DNA from: Zygnema cylindricum
Lineage: Eukaryota > Streptophyta > Zygnematophyceae > Zygnematales > Zygnemataceae
Assembly: GCA_037447655.1 (NCBI GenBank)
Contig: JBBHKE010001935.1
Coordinates: forward strand, 1 to 64,000
DNA length: 64,000 nucleotides
Reading direction: 5' to 3'
Position numbers and translations under genes: made by a program. Below, in pieces: positions 32,317 to 43,207 of the stretch; the first letter of the stretch is position 1; each line of letters starts with the position of its first letter. The notes under the pieces were generated by a model, which saw only the letters and a program-made list of their open reading frames with translations, searched no databases and had not been told where the DNA came from.

Positions 32317-33195
32317 TGGACTACAGAATACAGGAAGCCTCTAGATAGTATTTAACTAACCCACTTCAAGCCACAACCACTGCTGCCCAAGAAGGCAAAC
32401 TGACAATTTGACTGCAATCCTATGTAGCTTAGACTCCCTTGAGTTTGTAGCAAAAAGAATCACTGAAAACGGCCAACCAGCCGATAAGTTACATGTCGGC
32501 AAAAATGCCAAGTTTATACAAACTCTCAAAGGGAGAGAGGTACCTATCTACCAAATTTCTAAGTCCTAAATCCCTCTCACAGTCCCTATCTATTAAAGTA
32601 CGAACCAATCAGATCATTGTAGGGTATAGAAAAAGTACTATGGCCGATGTACTTTTTGTACGGCCTGTGTACGGCAACCCCATTGAGTGGACGCGTGTCC
32701 ACTTTTAACTTGTCCTTATGTTTGCCAGAATTCCTCTGACCAAATGTCATTCTTCCACGTGGCGCCACGTCATGCCACGACCATAAACGCCAAAGTGATC
32801 ATTGCGTTATCTCGGCGGTGATATACGCCGTCGGATTAAATCCGACATTGAATGTCCGACGTCAAAACAAATGTCCGATTCATTTGTTTTCGTGCGAGAT
32901 AATGTTCGCACTATATAATACTTGGTTATATGTTTCTCCGTTCGTCATTTCGTTAATCGAATTCATGGTCGTAATACTGTTTAAATATATATCAAACCCA
33001 ATGTATTCTTAGGGACTTCTACGTGAAATAGGCTACAGCTACCGGCTACGCCGTGCTCTGCCGGTCGGAGGTTCGAGTCCTGCCGGACTCAACCTTTTGT
33101 TGAAAGTGACATAAGTCACTCCTTAGCCCTGCCTGCTTAAGCTAGGACAGCCATGGCTCAGCCACAATCTCTATTCCTTAGTGACTACGACAAGT
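32297..33195 (-). repeat. 5' LTR of F1-d, truncated
   Basis: It matches 26958-27964 closely but loses its last ~110 bp where the F1-e LTR begins at 33196. It has TTTATA (plus, 32513-32518), GTAC-rich U3 at 32637-32675, CCACGTGGCGCC at 32756-32767 and the tRNA-like module at 33022-33092. Confidence 0.9.
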
Positions 33196-34387
33196 TGTTG
33201 AAATTTAATTATTTTCTAGGTCTAGTGATTGTAATAATAAAAGGCAAAAAATTGACAGTGACAGCCTGCCTCTAACTCTTCACTCAAGTCCCCACACTAG
33301 TCGCAGTCTGTGAAGACTTGAGGAGGAGTTGGATCCATGGCTGCCTAGGCTATCTAAAGAGGACAGGAAGGCAAATCTTGATAGAATTATCTAAAATGTT
33401 TGACGGACCTAGGATTTGATCCTGGTACCTACCGTAGGTCAAACTAGCCGTTAGCCTTAACCAATAAGTCTAAAGCCAGTGCTAGACTATAATAGGTTTG
33501 ACAAATATTTATGTTTTGACACGTAGACTAGTTCGTATAACGGAAAATAGATACGTAATGCATAGATACAAATTTGTATAGTACGGAGTACGATTTAATG
33601 TATTTTATGAAACAAATACCGCGCATTTGTATTGAACGCGAAACAAATATCGCGCGCGTATTTTCAACAGCTACAATTGTATCCGGTTTGATCGGACGAC
33701 CACGATAGGCTCCGCGATCACGGAACATGTAATTTTGGCGTTTTTTCAGCTATCACCACATCATGTGACACGTGGCGCGACAATGTTGGATTGCGGCGAC
33801 TCCCGAGATTGCGGGAACATATCCGGCTTTGACACGTGTCGAAAATTTGGCCATGGTGTACAATGGACGTACAGAAAGTACACCGACACCTGTACTTTTT
33901 TGTACGACACAATTATTTGATTGGTGCCGTACTTCATTAGATAGAGTTTTAGAGGGGTATTAGGACTTAGAAAATTTTGGGTAGGTAGCTGCCTCTCTCA
34001 GAGAGCACCTTGTATAAATGGCAAACTTTGGCCTGCCATAACTATCAATTTACTTGACCATTTTCAGTGATTCTTTTTGCTACACACTCACGAGAGTCTA
34101 GGCAACACAAGGGTGTAGTCAGTCAGAGCTTTTGTCTGCCAGGTTGGCTGCATTTATAAGGGAAATTCAAAGTGGGTGAATGTGTCCAAATCTCATATTC
34201 TAACTATGCATTCTGTGGTGGACTGAGCACACAGAAAGTGTTATTTCACAAGGGTGAATCTATATTGGGGTTGTGACTGTCAAGGGGTCAGTCATTTGGG
34301 TTTAAATCAAGTTAGGGGTCGACACTATCTAGATTATTTTCTTTGGATCTTCCTACTCTGAGGGCAAATGGAGGTCTCAGAGTTTCA
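33196..34387 (+). repeat. 5' LTR of F1-e
   Basis: It starts TGTTGAAATTTAATTATTTTC and ends CAGAGTTTCA, 1192 bp. U3 contains GACACGTGGC at 33767-33776, and TATAAAT lies at 34013-34019. The antisense tRNA-like module is at about 33405-33475 with T-arm CCAGG ATCAAAT CCTAG (minus). Confidence 0.88.
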
Positions 34388-35204
34388 GGCTATGGGCCCA
34401 CCATCTAGGGTGTATATGTTTGGTGGAACAGACTTCACTTATTGGGAGTTTACAATGGAGGGATTGCTTTTCGAGAAGCACTTATAGGGAATTATTTCGG
34501 GACAAGTGAGATGTCGGCCACCCGGCTTTGGAGAAGCATACTATGGAGAATCATCTGGGGCTGCCCAGAACATCAACCAGAGTTCAAATGCAACGGAAGG
34601 TGAAGGGAAAAATCTTTCCGTGGATGGGGAAATAGGGGAGAAGGAAAAAGGGACACCTATGGTGAGGGGAGCTAGGCTCTCAGCTATGGTATCACTTGTA
34701 GGGATTAAAACTGATGAAAATGACAGAAAAATATGGGAATACAAAAACACTATAGCAAAACATCTCATGCTTAGATATGTGTCTAAGTCCATAGCTATTA
34801 CTCTTTTAAGTCTAACCAAGTTTTCAGAGATATGGGAAGCACTAATTAAAATTTATAAGAGTGAGACTATTCAGAGGCAGCAGTTAGTAAAACAGGAAAT
34901 ACAGGCCTATGTTATAAAGGCGTTAACATGATAGAGTTTTGCAATGATATTGCTGCGTTATATGTTGAGCTTGGTAGTGCGGGATATGTAGAATCTGAGG
35001 AGAGGAAGATTTTATGAAACTTCCAGATGAGTACGAAAACATCATTTGTCTTATGCATGCAATGGATAGCTCCTCATGGACTTCGAGCTTTACCATGGGG
35101 ATAATTCTTGTGAGGGAAAGCACTTTGGAGCTTCGTAGGGGAAGTGAGAGGGTGAATGCATTTACAGCTGGCGGTGATTGGGGGAATCCTGATGAGAGGA
35201 ACGG
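34368..35204 (+). pseudogene. gag: F1-e gag
   Basis: It starts ATG inside the LTR (MEVSEFQAMGPPSRVYMF). A stop interrupts near 34483, then the frame 34506-34931 gives DENDRKIWEYKNTIAKHLMLRY and IWEALIKIYKSETIQRQQLVKQEI. A frameshift leads to MIEFCNDIAALYVELGSAGYVESEERK and MKLPDEYENIICLM. It is closest to the gag of F1-a. It is cut after SERVNAFTAGGDWGNPDE, before the zinc knuckle. Confidence 0.83.
34388..34402 (+). other. Primer-binding site of F1-e
   Basis: GGCTATGGGCCCACC, one mismatch from the family site, directly after TTTCA. Confidence 0.8.
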
Positions 35205-35569
35205 TAACCACTTAGACTGCTCACAGAATCTTACACAGATACTGGAATACAGTGAAACCTCACAAATATGTAGATTCTATATCATAAAATAACTCCACAA
35301 AGTTTCACATGAAAGTACTAAAGAGAGTGATCACACCAACCGGTCAAAGATGCAAAAAACAGTTTGCCATCGCTTTGATAAACTTGACTGTGATACTCAA
35401 AATATTCTAAGTCCTACAAGTTATACTCAAAATGTTCACAACTGAATGTACGGAGGCATACCAGCCGTACGGTATCTACCATCTACCTAAACTATTGTAA
35501 GTATACCCAAATAGATGAGGTATGTCAGACTGAACAGATCTACACTAATAAACTAATTAGCAAAAAGAC
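35205..35569 (-). repeat. 365-bp duplicate of F2-b LTR segment
   Basis: It is practically identical to 36799-37163; I find one clear difference (GAAAGTACT against GAAAGCACT). Both ends are abrupt: F1-e gag on the left and a microsatellite on the right. It is more similar than the two LTRs of F2-b are to each other. Confidence 0.85.
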
Positions 35570-35571
35570 TA

Positions 35572-35657
<86 letters not shown>

Positions 35658-35702
35658 ACTACTACTACTACTACTACTACTAACTACTACTACTAACTAC
35701 TA
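35570..35702. repeat. (TAC)n microsatellite with TAAC interruptions
   Basis: About 130 bp of repeated ACT/TAC units, broken at intervals by an extra A (TAACTAC). It joins the duplicated F2 LTR piece to F1-f integrase. Confidence 0.95.
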
Positions 35703-36571
35703 TTCTTTCCATGTTTTATATTGGCTAAAACATTCCTGAGCCTCTAACTTATTTTTCAAAAAATACACCCTGGAATACCAAGACCAATCATCAGTGATAG
35801 TCGTCATAAATCTCTTCCCCCCGGGTGAAGGCACTTTGGCCGGTCCCCAAATATATGTGTGGACTAAATCTAGAATCTTGCCTCTATGACAGATTGTTGT
35901 TTTTGAGAAGAGTAACGTGTGTGCATTAACTCGAGCACATCGACTACACTCACTTAGATTCACACTCTCACCGAACTGAATCCCTTTCACTACTCCTACC
36001 TTTTTCATCTCTCTTAACTTATCTAGATTCACATGCCCAAGCCTCTTATGCCACAACATCCTATCATGAACACCGGCATAATAAAGATTCTTCTTTTCAT
36101 TGCTTAAAATCAGCCTAAACATCCTTTGGCTACCTTTTTCAGCAGTGAAATTAACTTTCGCCTCAAAACTAGCAGCAAAGACTCCTTCCCTAGTGCTAGT
36201 AAAAAAACCCTTATCATCTAATACAGATGTAGAGATGAGGTTTTTGTTCAGCTTCGGAATAAACAATACATCGGAGAATGCAAATATAGATGTTTTTCCT
36301 TCTACTAACACTTTCAGATCTATCGATCCTACAAGAGTAGTAGTGACTATCCTCCCATCCTCGTACTCTATCTCTACGGTGATAATTTTTTTTATCTTAG
36401 TGAACAGGTGTTTATCCTTACACATGTGCATGGAGGCACCTGAATCTATAATCCATCCTACTTCACCTTTTAATCCACCGATTGCATACTTTTGCTTTTG
36501 TGGAATTACCTCGTTTCCCTTAACCTCATCAATAGAGGCTCATCGTCCTCGCCTCGATTCCAATCATTACC
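35703..36571 (-). pseudogene. pol: F1-f protease to integrase start
   Basis: A frame of 244 residues (36431-35700) begins MHMCKDKHLFTK; just upstream GWIIDSGAS gives an intact protease active site. It continues FSDVLFIPKLNKNLISTSVLDD, the pre-integrase finger MLWHKRLGHVNLDKLREM with ECSRCA, then LDLVHTYIWGPAKVP (catalytic Asp changed to Tyr) and ITDDWSWYSRVYFLKN. It ends at the microsatellite. At 36571 the F2-b insertion begins; the same element resumes at 52854. Confidence 0.88.
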
Positions 36572-37667
36572 GTTGTCAAACCCTATTTCAACCATGGATT
36601 ACTCACAGAAGCACCTTCAAACAGCTGTGTTTGCGACAGCACAGATTACTCCACAATAAACAAAATCACCTTAAACAAAATTAATAGGCAGTATACTATA
36701 GACACTGTAAGCTCCCAAAGTTACAACCAAATCCACCAAGGAATCTAGAATATATAAGCTCCAGAGTTTCACAAAAACCAGATGACAACTTCACAGACTA
36801 ACCACTTAGACTGCTCACAGAATCTTACACAGATACTGGAATACAGTGAAACCTCACAAATATGTAGATTCTATATCATAAAATAACTCCACAAAGTTTC
36901 ACATGAAAGCACTAAAGAGAGTGATCACACCAACCGGTCAAAGATGCAAAAAACAGTTTGCCATCGCTTTGATAAACTTGACTGTGATACTCAAAATATT
37001 CTAAGTCCTACAAGTTATACTCAAAATGTTCACAACTGAATGTACGGAGGCATACCAGCCGTACGGTATCTACCATCTACCTAAACTATTGTAAGTATAC
37101 CCAAATAGATGAGGTATGTCAGACTGAACAGATCTACACTAATAAACTAATTAGCAAAAAGACAAACCTATGTTGTACATAATATTTACACCGACATCTC
37201 CACAATCTTCGTACGTCAAAAACCAAGCTACCACCAAGTAACCACTAAACAAATATCAGTACTCACGATCGACACTAGTTATATTATCCGCAGCTGCGTC
37301 AGCTGCATTGTCCGTACAGATCATATCAAGGTAGCCGCAGTTGCGTTGACTTGTCTTTGTAGCAGCTGCTCAGCAAGGCGGCGCATATTCATCCAAAATA
37401 GTTGTAGCTTCGTTGTCTTGTCTGCATCGCAACTGCGCCGTACCGGCGGTGCATGTTTCAACATTTTGTTTATCTCACATTGGATCGCTTCGCGATCCGC
37501 CGTCCATTTGTTAATGCTTGTACACGCCACTCAATGAGTCTTTTACATCACTTAAATTATATCCGTTTGTTCGCTCCCCCAATCCCTGAATCCATTCAAA
37601 CCTCCACATTAAATTACATGGCGCACAAACTGTCGCGTACGCACGAAACAAACTTTTCAAAACAACA
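36572..37667 (-). repeat. 3' LTR of F2-b
   Basis: The left edge is GTTGTCAAACCC (first T lost) and the right edge TTTTCAAAACAACA. It is the reverse of 1350-2436 and related copies. The reversed polypurine tract CTCCCCCCAAAA follows at 37668. Confidence 0.88.
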
Positions 37668-38633
37668 CTCCCCCCAAAATTTAGTTTCGTGCACCTATAA
37701 TAATATGCATTGTGTAATGATGTGTTGCTACGCTGCGCTAGTTTGACATCGCAACGCATTATGAATACAATATGCAGCGTGTACTGCTATGTTGCCATGT
37801 TGCAATATTTTGACATCGCAGCCTTAGCAACTGCTCCTTTCACCCTTAACTTTCTCCTCATAGCCTCATCTACTGAGAACTAAAGCTTTCAATTTCTTTT
37901 CTCCCCTAAAGCTTTAGATGCAGTAGTCCATGCAGATATTTCTACTCTAATGGAGATGCAAACAAAATAAAGAATGTAAAATATTTAGAGATTAAAAATT
38001 CTATATCAACCTCCACTACTAATGATTTATAAATATTAGCCCAACCAATACATCACCACTGTTTTGTTGACGTCGCCATTTCCCATTTGCTTTGCTAAAA
38101 ACCACCACGTTGCAGAATTTGTCATGTAACAGCTCCTCGTAAGTCATAAACAACAAATTATCCTTTCACTAATGATATAACACCTCTTTAGTAAATCTAA
38201 ATTCCATCCATAATCGTCACTTAGTCATATGATCATTATTTGTCAAAAAATATCTCGTCTCTACACACTTTTATTTAACAGTTGCTGCACCCTCTCTCAT
38301 ATTGGATACTTCCACGCCTTCCGCTTCCTTTGATTTATGTTGCCTACGTTATTGCACCAAACTCCCTTATACCTTGAAGAAAAGTCATTCAAGTCTCTCC
38401 ATTTTCCCGTCACACATCCTCTCATCCTTGCCGGTCGCGTTCTCCTGTGTGATTGATTTTTGTAACTTGTTTCTTCTCCAACTATTTTTCCTTAATTTGT
38501 ATCTTTTTCTTTCTTTCATACTTGATTCTGGTCGGTTCGTAGAATTTATACTTCTGCAATTATTTGCCTTCCCATAACCTTTATAAAGTGTGGTTTTTCT
38601 TACTAGGTTTTGGTATTTTTCCAGAGATCTACT
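37668..38633 (-). other. F2-b 3' internal region, no gene seen
   Basis: The first ~230 bp match in reverse the end of F2-a (6300-6519). The rest, to 38633, has no reading frame with recognisable motifs; the frame 38302-38577 is hydrophobic but has no parallel. It could be the F2 untranslated or cargo region. Confidence 0.5.
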
Positions 38634-39358
38634 TGTTGAAAAGAGAGGTATTTTGTAGTCTATCTTATGGACTTACTCCAGCCCTCATACTTGTCGTAGT
38701 CACTGAGGACTTGCATACAGCCATGGCTGCCTGCTGCAGCTAAAGGAGACAAGCAGATCATTCAGGACAGATTTTCTGCAAAATATATACTGCTCCTTGT
38801 GGGACTTGATCCAGTGACCTCTGGATGATCACCGTACGGACCAGCCGTGCGCCTTATCCAGTAAGTCTTGAAGAAATCGATACATACATATGGCGCGATA
38901 TTTATTTAAAGCTATACCGCGCCGGACATTTCATTTAACTAATTACGGGACGATTTATGCATGGAAACATACCGGTCCGCACGAAATCGGGACCGCACGA
39001 AATATACGAATTAACATTTAATTTCGACGGACGAAATCAAATGTCTAGATCTGATCGAACGGCTCACAGTGGAGCCGGAATACCGGAATAGCCATTTGGC
39101 GGTTTGCGGACCAGATGTCGGTGGATGACACGTGGCAACATATGGTTGAACAGCGGATATCACGGGAGGAACAACTACGGCTCCGGAACTGACACGCGTC
39201 AGCGGAACGGCCATGCCGTACTATGGCCGGACAAGAAGTACAGCAGTACTTCTACCTTCTTGTGCTTAACAGTCTTATGGTTGGTCGAAGTACCTTAGTA
39301 GTAGGCTTAGAGAGGTAGCTTATGACTTAGAATATTTTTGGTTTTCCAGCCTCTATCT
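38634..39358 (+). repeat. Diverged F1-type LTR, 5' two-thirds
   Basis: It starts TGTTGAAAAGAGAGG and carries a tRNA-like module (38795-38880, antisense; CTTACTGGATAAGGCGC and GGATCAAGTCC), GACACGTGGC at 39127-39136 and a GTAC cluster. It is cut at 39358 by the next LTR, just before where the TATA region should be. Confidence 0.8.
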
Positions 39359-40696
39359 TGTTGATATTTGAGTATTTTCTAGGTCTTTATAAGGATAGAA
39401 AAAGAGTAGAAGCAGTCTACCTCTGACTCCCTTCTCCAAGCCCCCACACTTGTTGTAGTCACTGAAGGCTGGAAAGGGAGCTAGAGCCATGGCTGCCTAA
39501 GCTCTCTAGAGAGACAGGTATAGATAAATGTAGATTTACTAAAAAGAATGTTGACGGACCCAGGAATTGATCCTGGTCCCTCCTAGCCGTCAAGTCACCC
39601 GTAGCCGGTAGCTCTAACCGTTAAGTCTAGGAATAGTGTTACATTATATAGGGTTTGTTAACTATATAAACTGTTATACGTAGATTAATTCGATTAACGG
39701 AAAATAGATATTCAAGCGCATAGATATAGTTTTATTTAGTACGGATTACGATACAGGGACGGAACGAATACCGCGCATTTGTTTCGCTATCGAAACAAAT
39801 ACCGCACCAATGTTCGACGGCTAAAATTGAATGCCGGTTTAAATCGGACGGCCGCAATAAACACCGAGATCGCGAAATAGGTTTTTTTGGCGTTTGCGGA
39901 CGTCACCACTCCGAATGACACGTGGCGACATCCTACGGGTTGCAGAATCTCCGGAACAGAACATAACATATCCGGATGTGACAAATGTCACATTAAAGCA
40001 TCATCGTACATCATCCGTACATAAAGTACTCCGGCACCTGTACTTTCTGTACGATACCGTTTTTCTGACCTGGCGCCACGTGGAGGGATAAGATTTGGAA
40101 GCATGAATTCTGGGGATTGTAGGAACAAATCTGGACATGGCACTTGTCGACATTTTGGCCATGTCGTACGATGGCCGTACAAAAGGTACACCGGCACCTG
40201 TACCTTTATGTACTTTACAGTCTTGTTATTGGTTCGTACCTTAGTCCTAGGGGGCTTAGAGAGGGGTTTTAGGACTTAGAATATTTCTGGTAGGTAGCTG
40301 CCTCTCCCAGAGAGCACCTTGTATAAATGGCAAACTTTGACCAGCCATAACTATCAATTCAATTGACCAAATTCAGTGATTTTTGTTGCTGCGGACTCAG
40401 GGGAGTTCAAGCTACACAGGGGTGTAGTCGGTCAGAGTTTTTGCCTCCTTGGGTGGCTGCATTTATAAGGGAAAGTCAAAGTGGGTGAATGTGTCCAAAT
40501 CTCATATTTTAACTTTGCATTATGTGGTGGAACTAAGCACACAGAAAGTCTTCTTTCACAAGGGTGAAGTTGTAATGGGGTTATGATTGTCAAGGGGTTA
40601 ATCATTTGGGTTTATATAAACTTGGAGTTGATACTTTCTAGATTAACTTCTTTTGATCTGCAAATTCTGTGTGGCAATGGAGCCCAAAGAATTTCA
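39359..40696 (+). repeat. Long F1-type LTR with duplicated U3 block
   Basis: It starts TGTTGATATTTGAGTATTTTC and ends AAGAATTTCA, 1338 bp, about 150-300 bp longer than its relatives. The extra length is a second copy of the U3 block with CACGTGG, AAATCTGGACATGGCAC..GTCGACATTTTGG and GTACA..AGTACNCCGGCACCTGTAC (first about 39917-40065, second about 40070-40210). TATAAAT is at 40322-40328. The tRNA-like module lies at 39552-39630 (minus) with a perfect CCAGG/CCTGG stem. Confidence 0.85.
39552..39630 (-). other. tRNA-like module with perfect T-stem
   Basis: On the minus strand: AGACTTAACGGTTAGAGC (D-arm-like A box), then CCAGG ATCAATT CCTGG (5-bp T-stem, 7-nt loop, 39560-39576), then GTCCGTCA. 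The spacing is about 12 nt longer than in a standard tRNA, as in tRNAs with a long variable arm. Confidence 0.55.
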
Positions 40697-41003
40697 AGGA
40701 CGTAGAAACTTTTTATGTATCCAGACCTCCAGACTGTGTAATGTACAGATTGTTTTTGGGAAACTTCTGAGTTACATATCTTTGTGTGTGTTACATCAAT
40801 TGTGCTGAAAACTTTGGGAGATATCACTCTTTGTGATATTCTATACTGTGGTATAGTTTGAAGCATTTTGGAAGATTCAATCAGATTTGGTGATGTGTAG
40901 AAAATAGCTGTTTGGTATGATTTTTCGTTAGCTTCTGTGAGTGAATTATATCTACTTCTACTACTATTGTTGCTGCTCCCCCTGCTCCAATGGTTGTAGA
41001 ACA
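40697..41003 (+). repeat. 3' part of F3 5' LTR
   Basis: It follows the U5 side of the F2 LTR in order: TTTTTGGGAAAC, GAAAACTTTGGGAGATAT.., TTTGAAGCATTTTGGA, and ends ATGGTTGTAGAACA. A weak primer-binding-site match (GGTCATGGGCCTCTC, 41007-41021) comes next. Confidence 0.6.
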
Positions 41004-41793
41004 ACCGGTCATGGGCCTCTCGTCAAGAATAACTATCTTTTTAAGGGAAAAATATGTTTATTGGGCGGATATGGTGGAAACGCACTTCGAAAATGTTAAT
41101 CTTTTGGATATTTTGGATGGTTCACTGGCATAAACGGATCCGTCTTGGTCGAAAAAAAAATCCCAAGCTCGATCTATTCTAAAATTCTCTATCAGAAAGG
41201 AATTGACTTTGTCAAGGATAAAAATGAAAATGGCAATCTATATCTAGAAGTCTCTAAAAGATGAATGCTAAAAGGCATATGTCTAAAAAGAATTATTTTT
41301 GGTTGGCCAAGTCTGGGACTATAAATACATGGGAGCCACAATAGCCGAATATGCTAACAAGTTTCGAATTCTGATAGACTTTCATGCCTGTGCAAGTGGA
41401 TCATTTCCTCAGTTTCAGCAAGATGCATAAGTAATGAGGGGTCTTCTTAATCCTATGAAAAGAGCGTATGATAGGTTGGAACAGAAAGATAAAGCTAACT
41501 AGACTTTAAAGTTAGCTATTAATTTGATATTAGAAGAGGAGGCTGATTTTAAAATTCTTAGTGGAGAAAAGCACGTAGAGGCATTTAATGCAGATTTTTA
41601 CAAAAAGGCACAGTTTAATCATTAGAGAAATCTGTTTAATTAAACCAAAATGAGTTTAAACAGCAAAATCAGAGAGGAATTAGACAATCTTTCAACGCTT
41701 GTTTTTATTGTAATGAAAAAAGGTCTTAGATATAAGTTTTTTTCTAAGCTTAAGAGAGCTAACGAAAAAGGTTTGTACAGGCTTGGATGGCAA
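40991..41793 (+). pseudogene. gag: F3 gag remnant
   Basis: It begins MVVEQPVMGLSSRITIF, so again the start sits at the LTR edge and V-M-G overlies the primer site. Pieces such as EKYVYWADMVETHFENVNLL, MGATIAEYANKFRILIDFH, VMRGLLNPMKRAYDRL and ACFYCNEKRS (half of a zinc knuckle) follow, with many stops. Confidence 0.68.
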
Positions 41794-41880
41794 CAAAGCT
41801 GATTTAATCTAGGCTTCACAGGATTTAGATCTCCAGGAAATGCACTCTTCTCGGCATCTTCATCTTACCAAGAGGATTCT

Positions 41881-42269
41881 TTGACACTCTGTGACGAGGA
41901 AGAAAAGGATTTATTCACTATAGCGGTGACAATGGAGGGTGCAAACGACATTGGATGGATAATGGACACTAGAGCGTCAGCACACATGTGTTGGAACAAA
42001 GCAATTTTCAAAAATTTGAAACCATTATTGGAGAAAAATATCAACTATGCCCGTGGTATGAGTTTACAAACACGTGTTGTAGGTGATGTCTCTTTGTTAG
42101 TTGATATAAAAGGAAAGGCAGTTGAGAGAACTCTCCACAATGTTATCTTTGTCCCAGATTTAAAAAAAAAATAGTTTTCAACATCTTTGGTAGAAAGTAA
42201 AGTGTTTGAGGTCAATTTGAAACATGATCGACAGGTTTTTAGCAAGAATGGAAAGATTGCGGTCACAGG
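41881..42269 (+). pseudogene. pol: F3 protease
   Basis: The frame holds NDIGWIMDTRASAHMCWNKAIF, the copia protease site with DSG changed to DTR, then VVGDVSLLVDIKGKAVERTLHNVIFVPDL. A run of A (42167-42174) gives a stop. F4 inserts at ACAGG (42265-42269). Confidence 0.82.
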
Positions 42270-42907
42270 TGTTATAAATTAGGATGGATCTTACGCTCAC
42301 AAATACACTCACGAATCACAACGGAAGCAAATAAAAATAATTCACAATTTAATTGATCACACGAAAATTCAGCAAAACATAAATATATTTCACTGAAGCT
42401 TTTCTCACTTACAATATTTCCTCACTCACTCACTCACTCAGATTGCTAACTCTGATCACTGCCACTGATAATGAAAGGTTGCCACAAGTCGTTCACTAAA
42501 TACTTTCCAAGGTATCGACAACTCACTGCCACGAAAGCCCACTACGAAACCAAACATAAGGCGCCGCAATCCATATTCATACGTGCGCCGTACAAAACAC
42601 ATTGGCGCTCTGAACATTTCACGCCATGCCTAACAAGACACGAACTTCACGGCATGCAACGAACTAGCACTTAACACAAAGTAACCACACTAAAATGTTA
42701 CACTACCGTACAAGACCAAACGACACCGACAAGACTATATTGCCGCAAATAGAACTGAAACGTAATCAATCAAACGTAACAAAAGTTCAACCAAACGTAA
42801 ATTGAAACGTAACTTCAAACCAAACCAAGCAAAACGTAACTATAATACAACGCGAACAAAATAATATTATATCGACCAAACCCGCCGATTCTCCCAATAT
42901 TCTAACA
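42270..42907 (-). repeat. 3' LTR of F4
   Basis: This 638-bp LTR differs from 43988-44621 by scattered substitutions and a longer CTCA repeat (CTCACTCACTCACTCACTCAG). The plus strand then reads ATCCCCCTCTTATTTGG, the complement of a purine-rich primer tract. Confidence 0.92.
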
Positions 42908-43207
42908 ATCCCCCTCTTATTTGGAGAAGCGCGATTGCGCACCACCGATGAAGATCGCCCCCTCTCAAACATAACGTTGCACAAAATATTTTTCGTCCGT
43001 CAAAAATAAACCGTTTTGTTTTTCTGTACAATCAAATTCTACTGCACTGATTTTCATTTTTATATCTCCTTCACTCTTTTTTTCACAGACACCTTTTTCC
43101 ACCAATTCCAATATTCTACCACCTTACTTTTTTAATTCTAATCGTCCCAACATTATCCCAATCTGCCGCTTGTCAATGCACACGCCGAATTAGAAAATCT
43201 GAACATT

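Larger units (their letters stand above)
26958..33195 (-). mobile_element. F1-d: copia element with longest integrase ORF
   Basis: The 3' LTR is 26958-27964, the internal part 27965-32296, and the 5' LTR 32297-33195, cut short by F1-e. Gene order on the minus strand is gag, protease, integrase, RT, RNase H. Gag (260 residues) and most of integrase (373 residues) remain open, while RT and RNase H are broken. LTR copies are very similar. Confidence 0.92.
33196..35204 (+). mobile_element. F1-e: 5' LTR and gag only
   Basis: It inserts into the F1-d 5' LTR. The LTR (33196-34387) and primer site are followed by gag, which stops at 35204 where F2 LTR sequence begins. No pol or 3' LTR is found. Confidence 0.82.

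Noticed and set aside
35570-35702. A CRISPR-like or coding repeat array
   Set aside because: A simple triplet microsatellite without spacers.
38302-38577. A membrane protein gene in the F2-b interior
   Set aside because: Hydrophobic and Leu/Phe-rich, but no start context, no homologous frame in F2-a and no motif.
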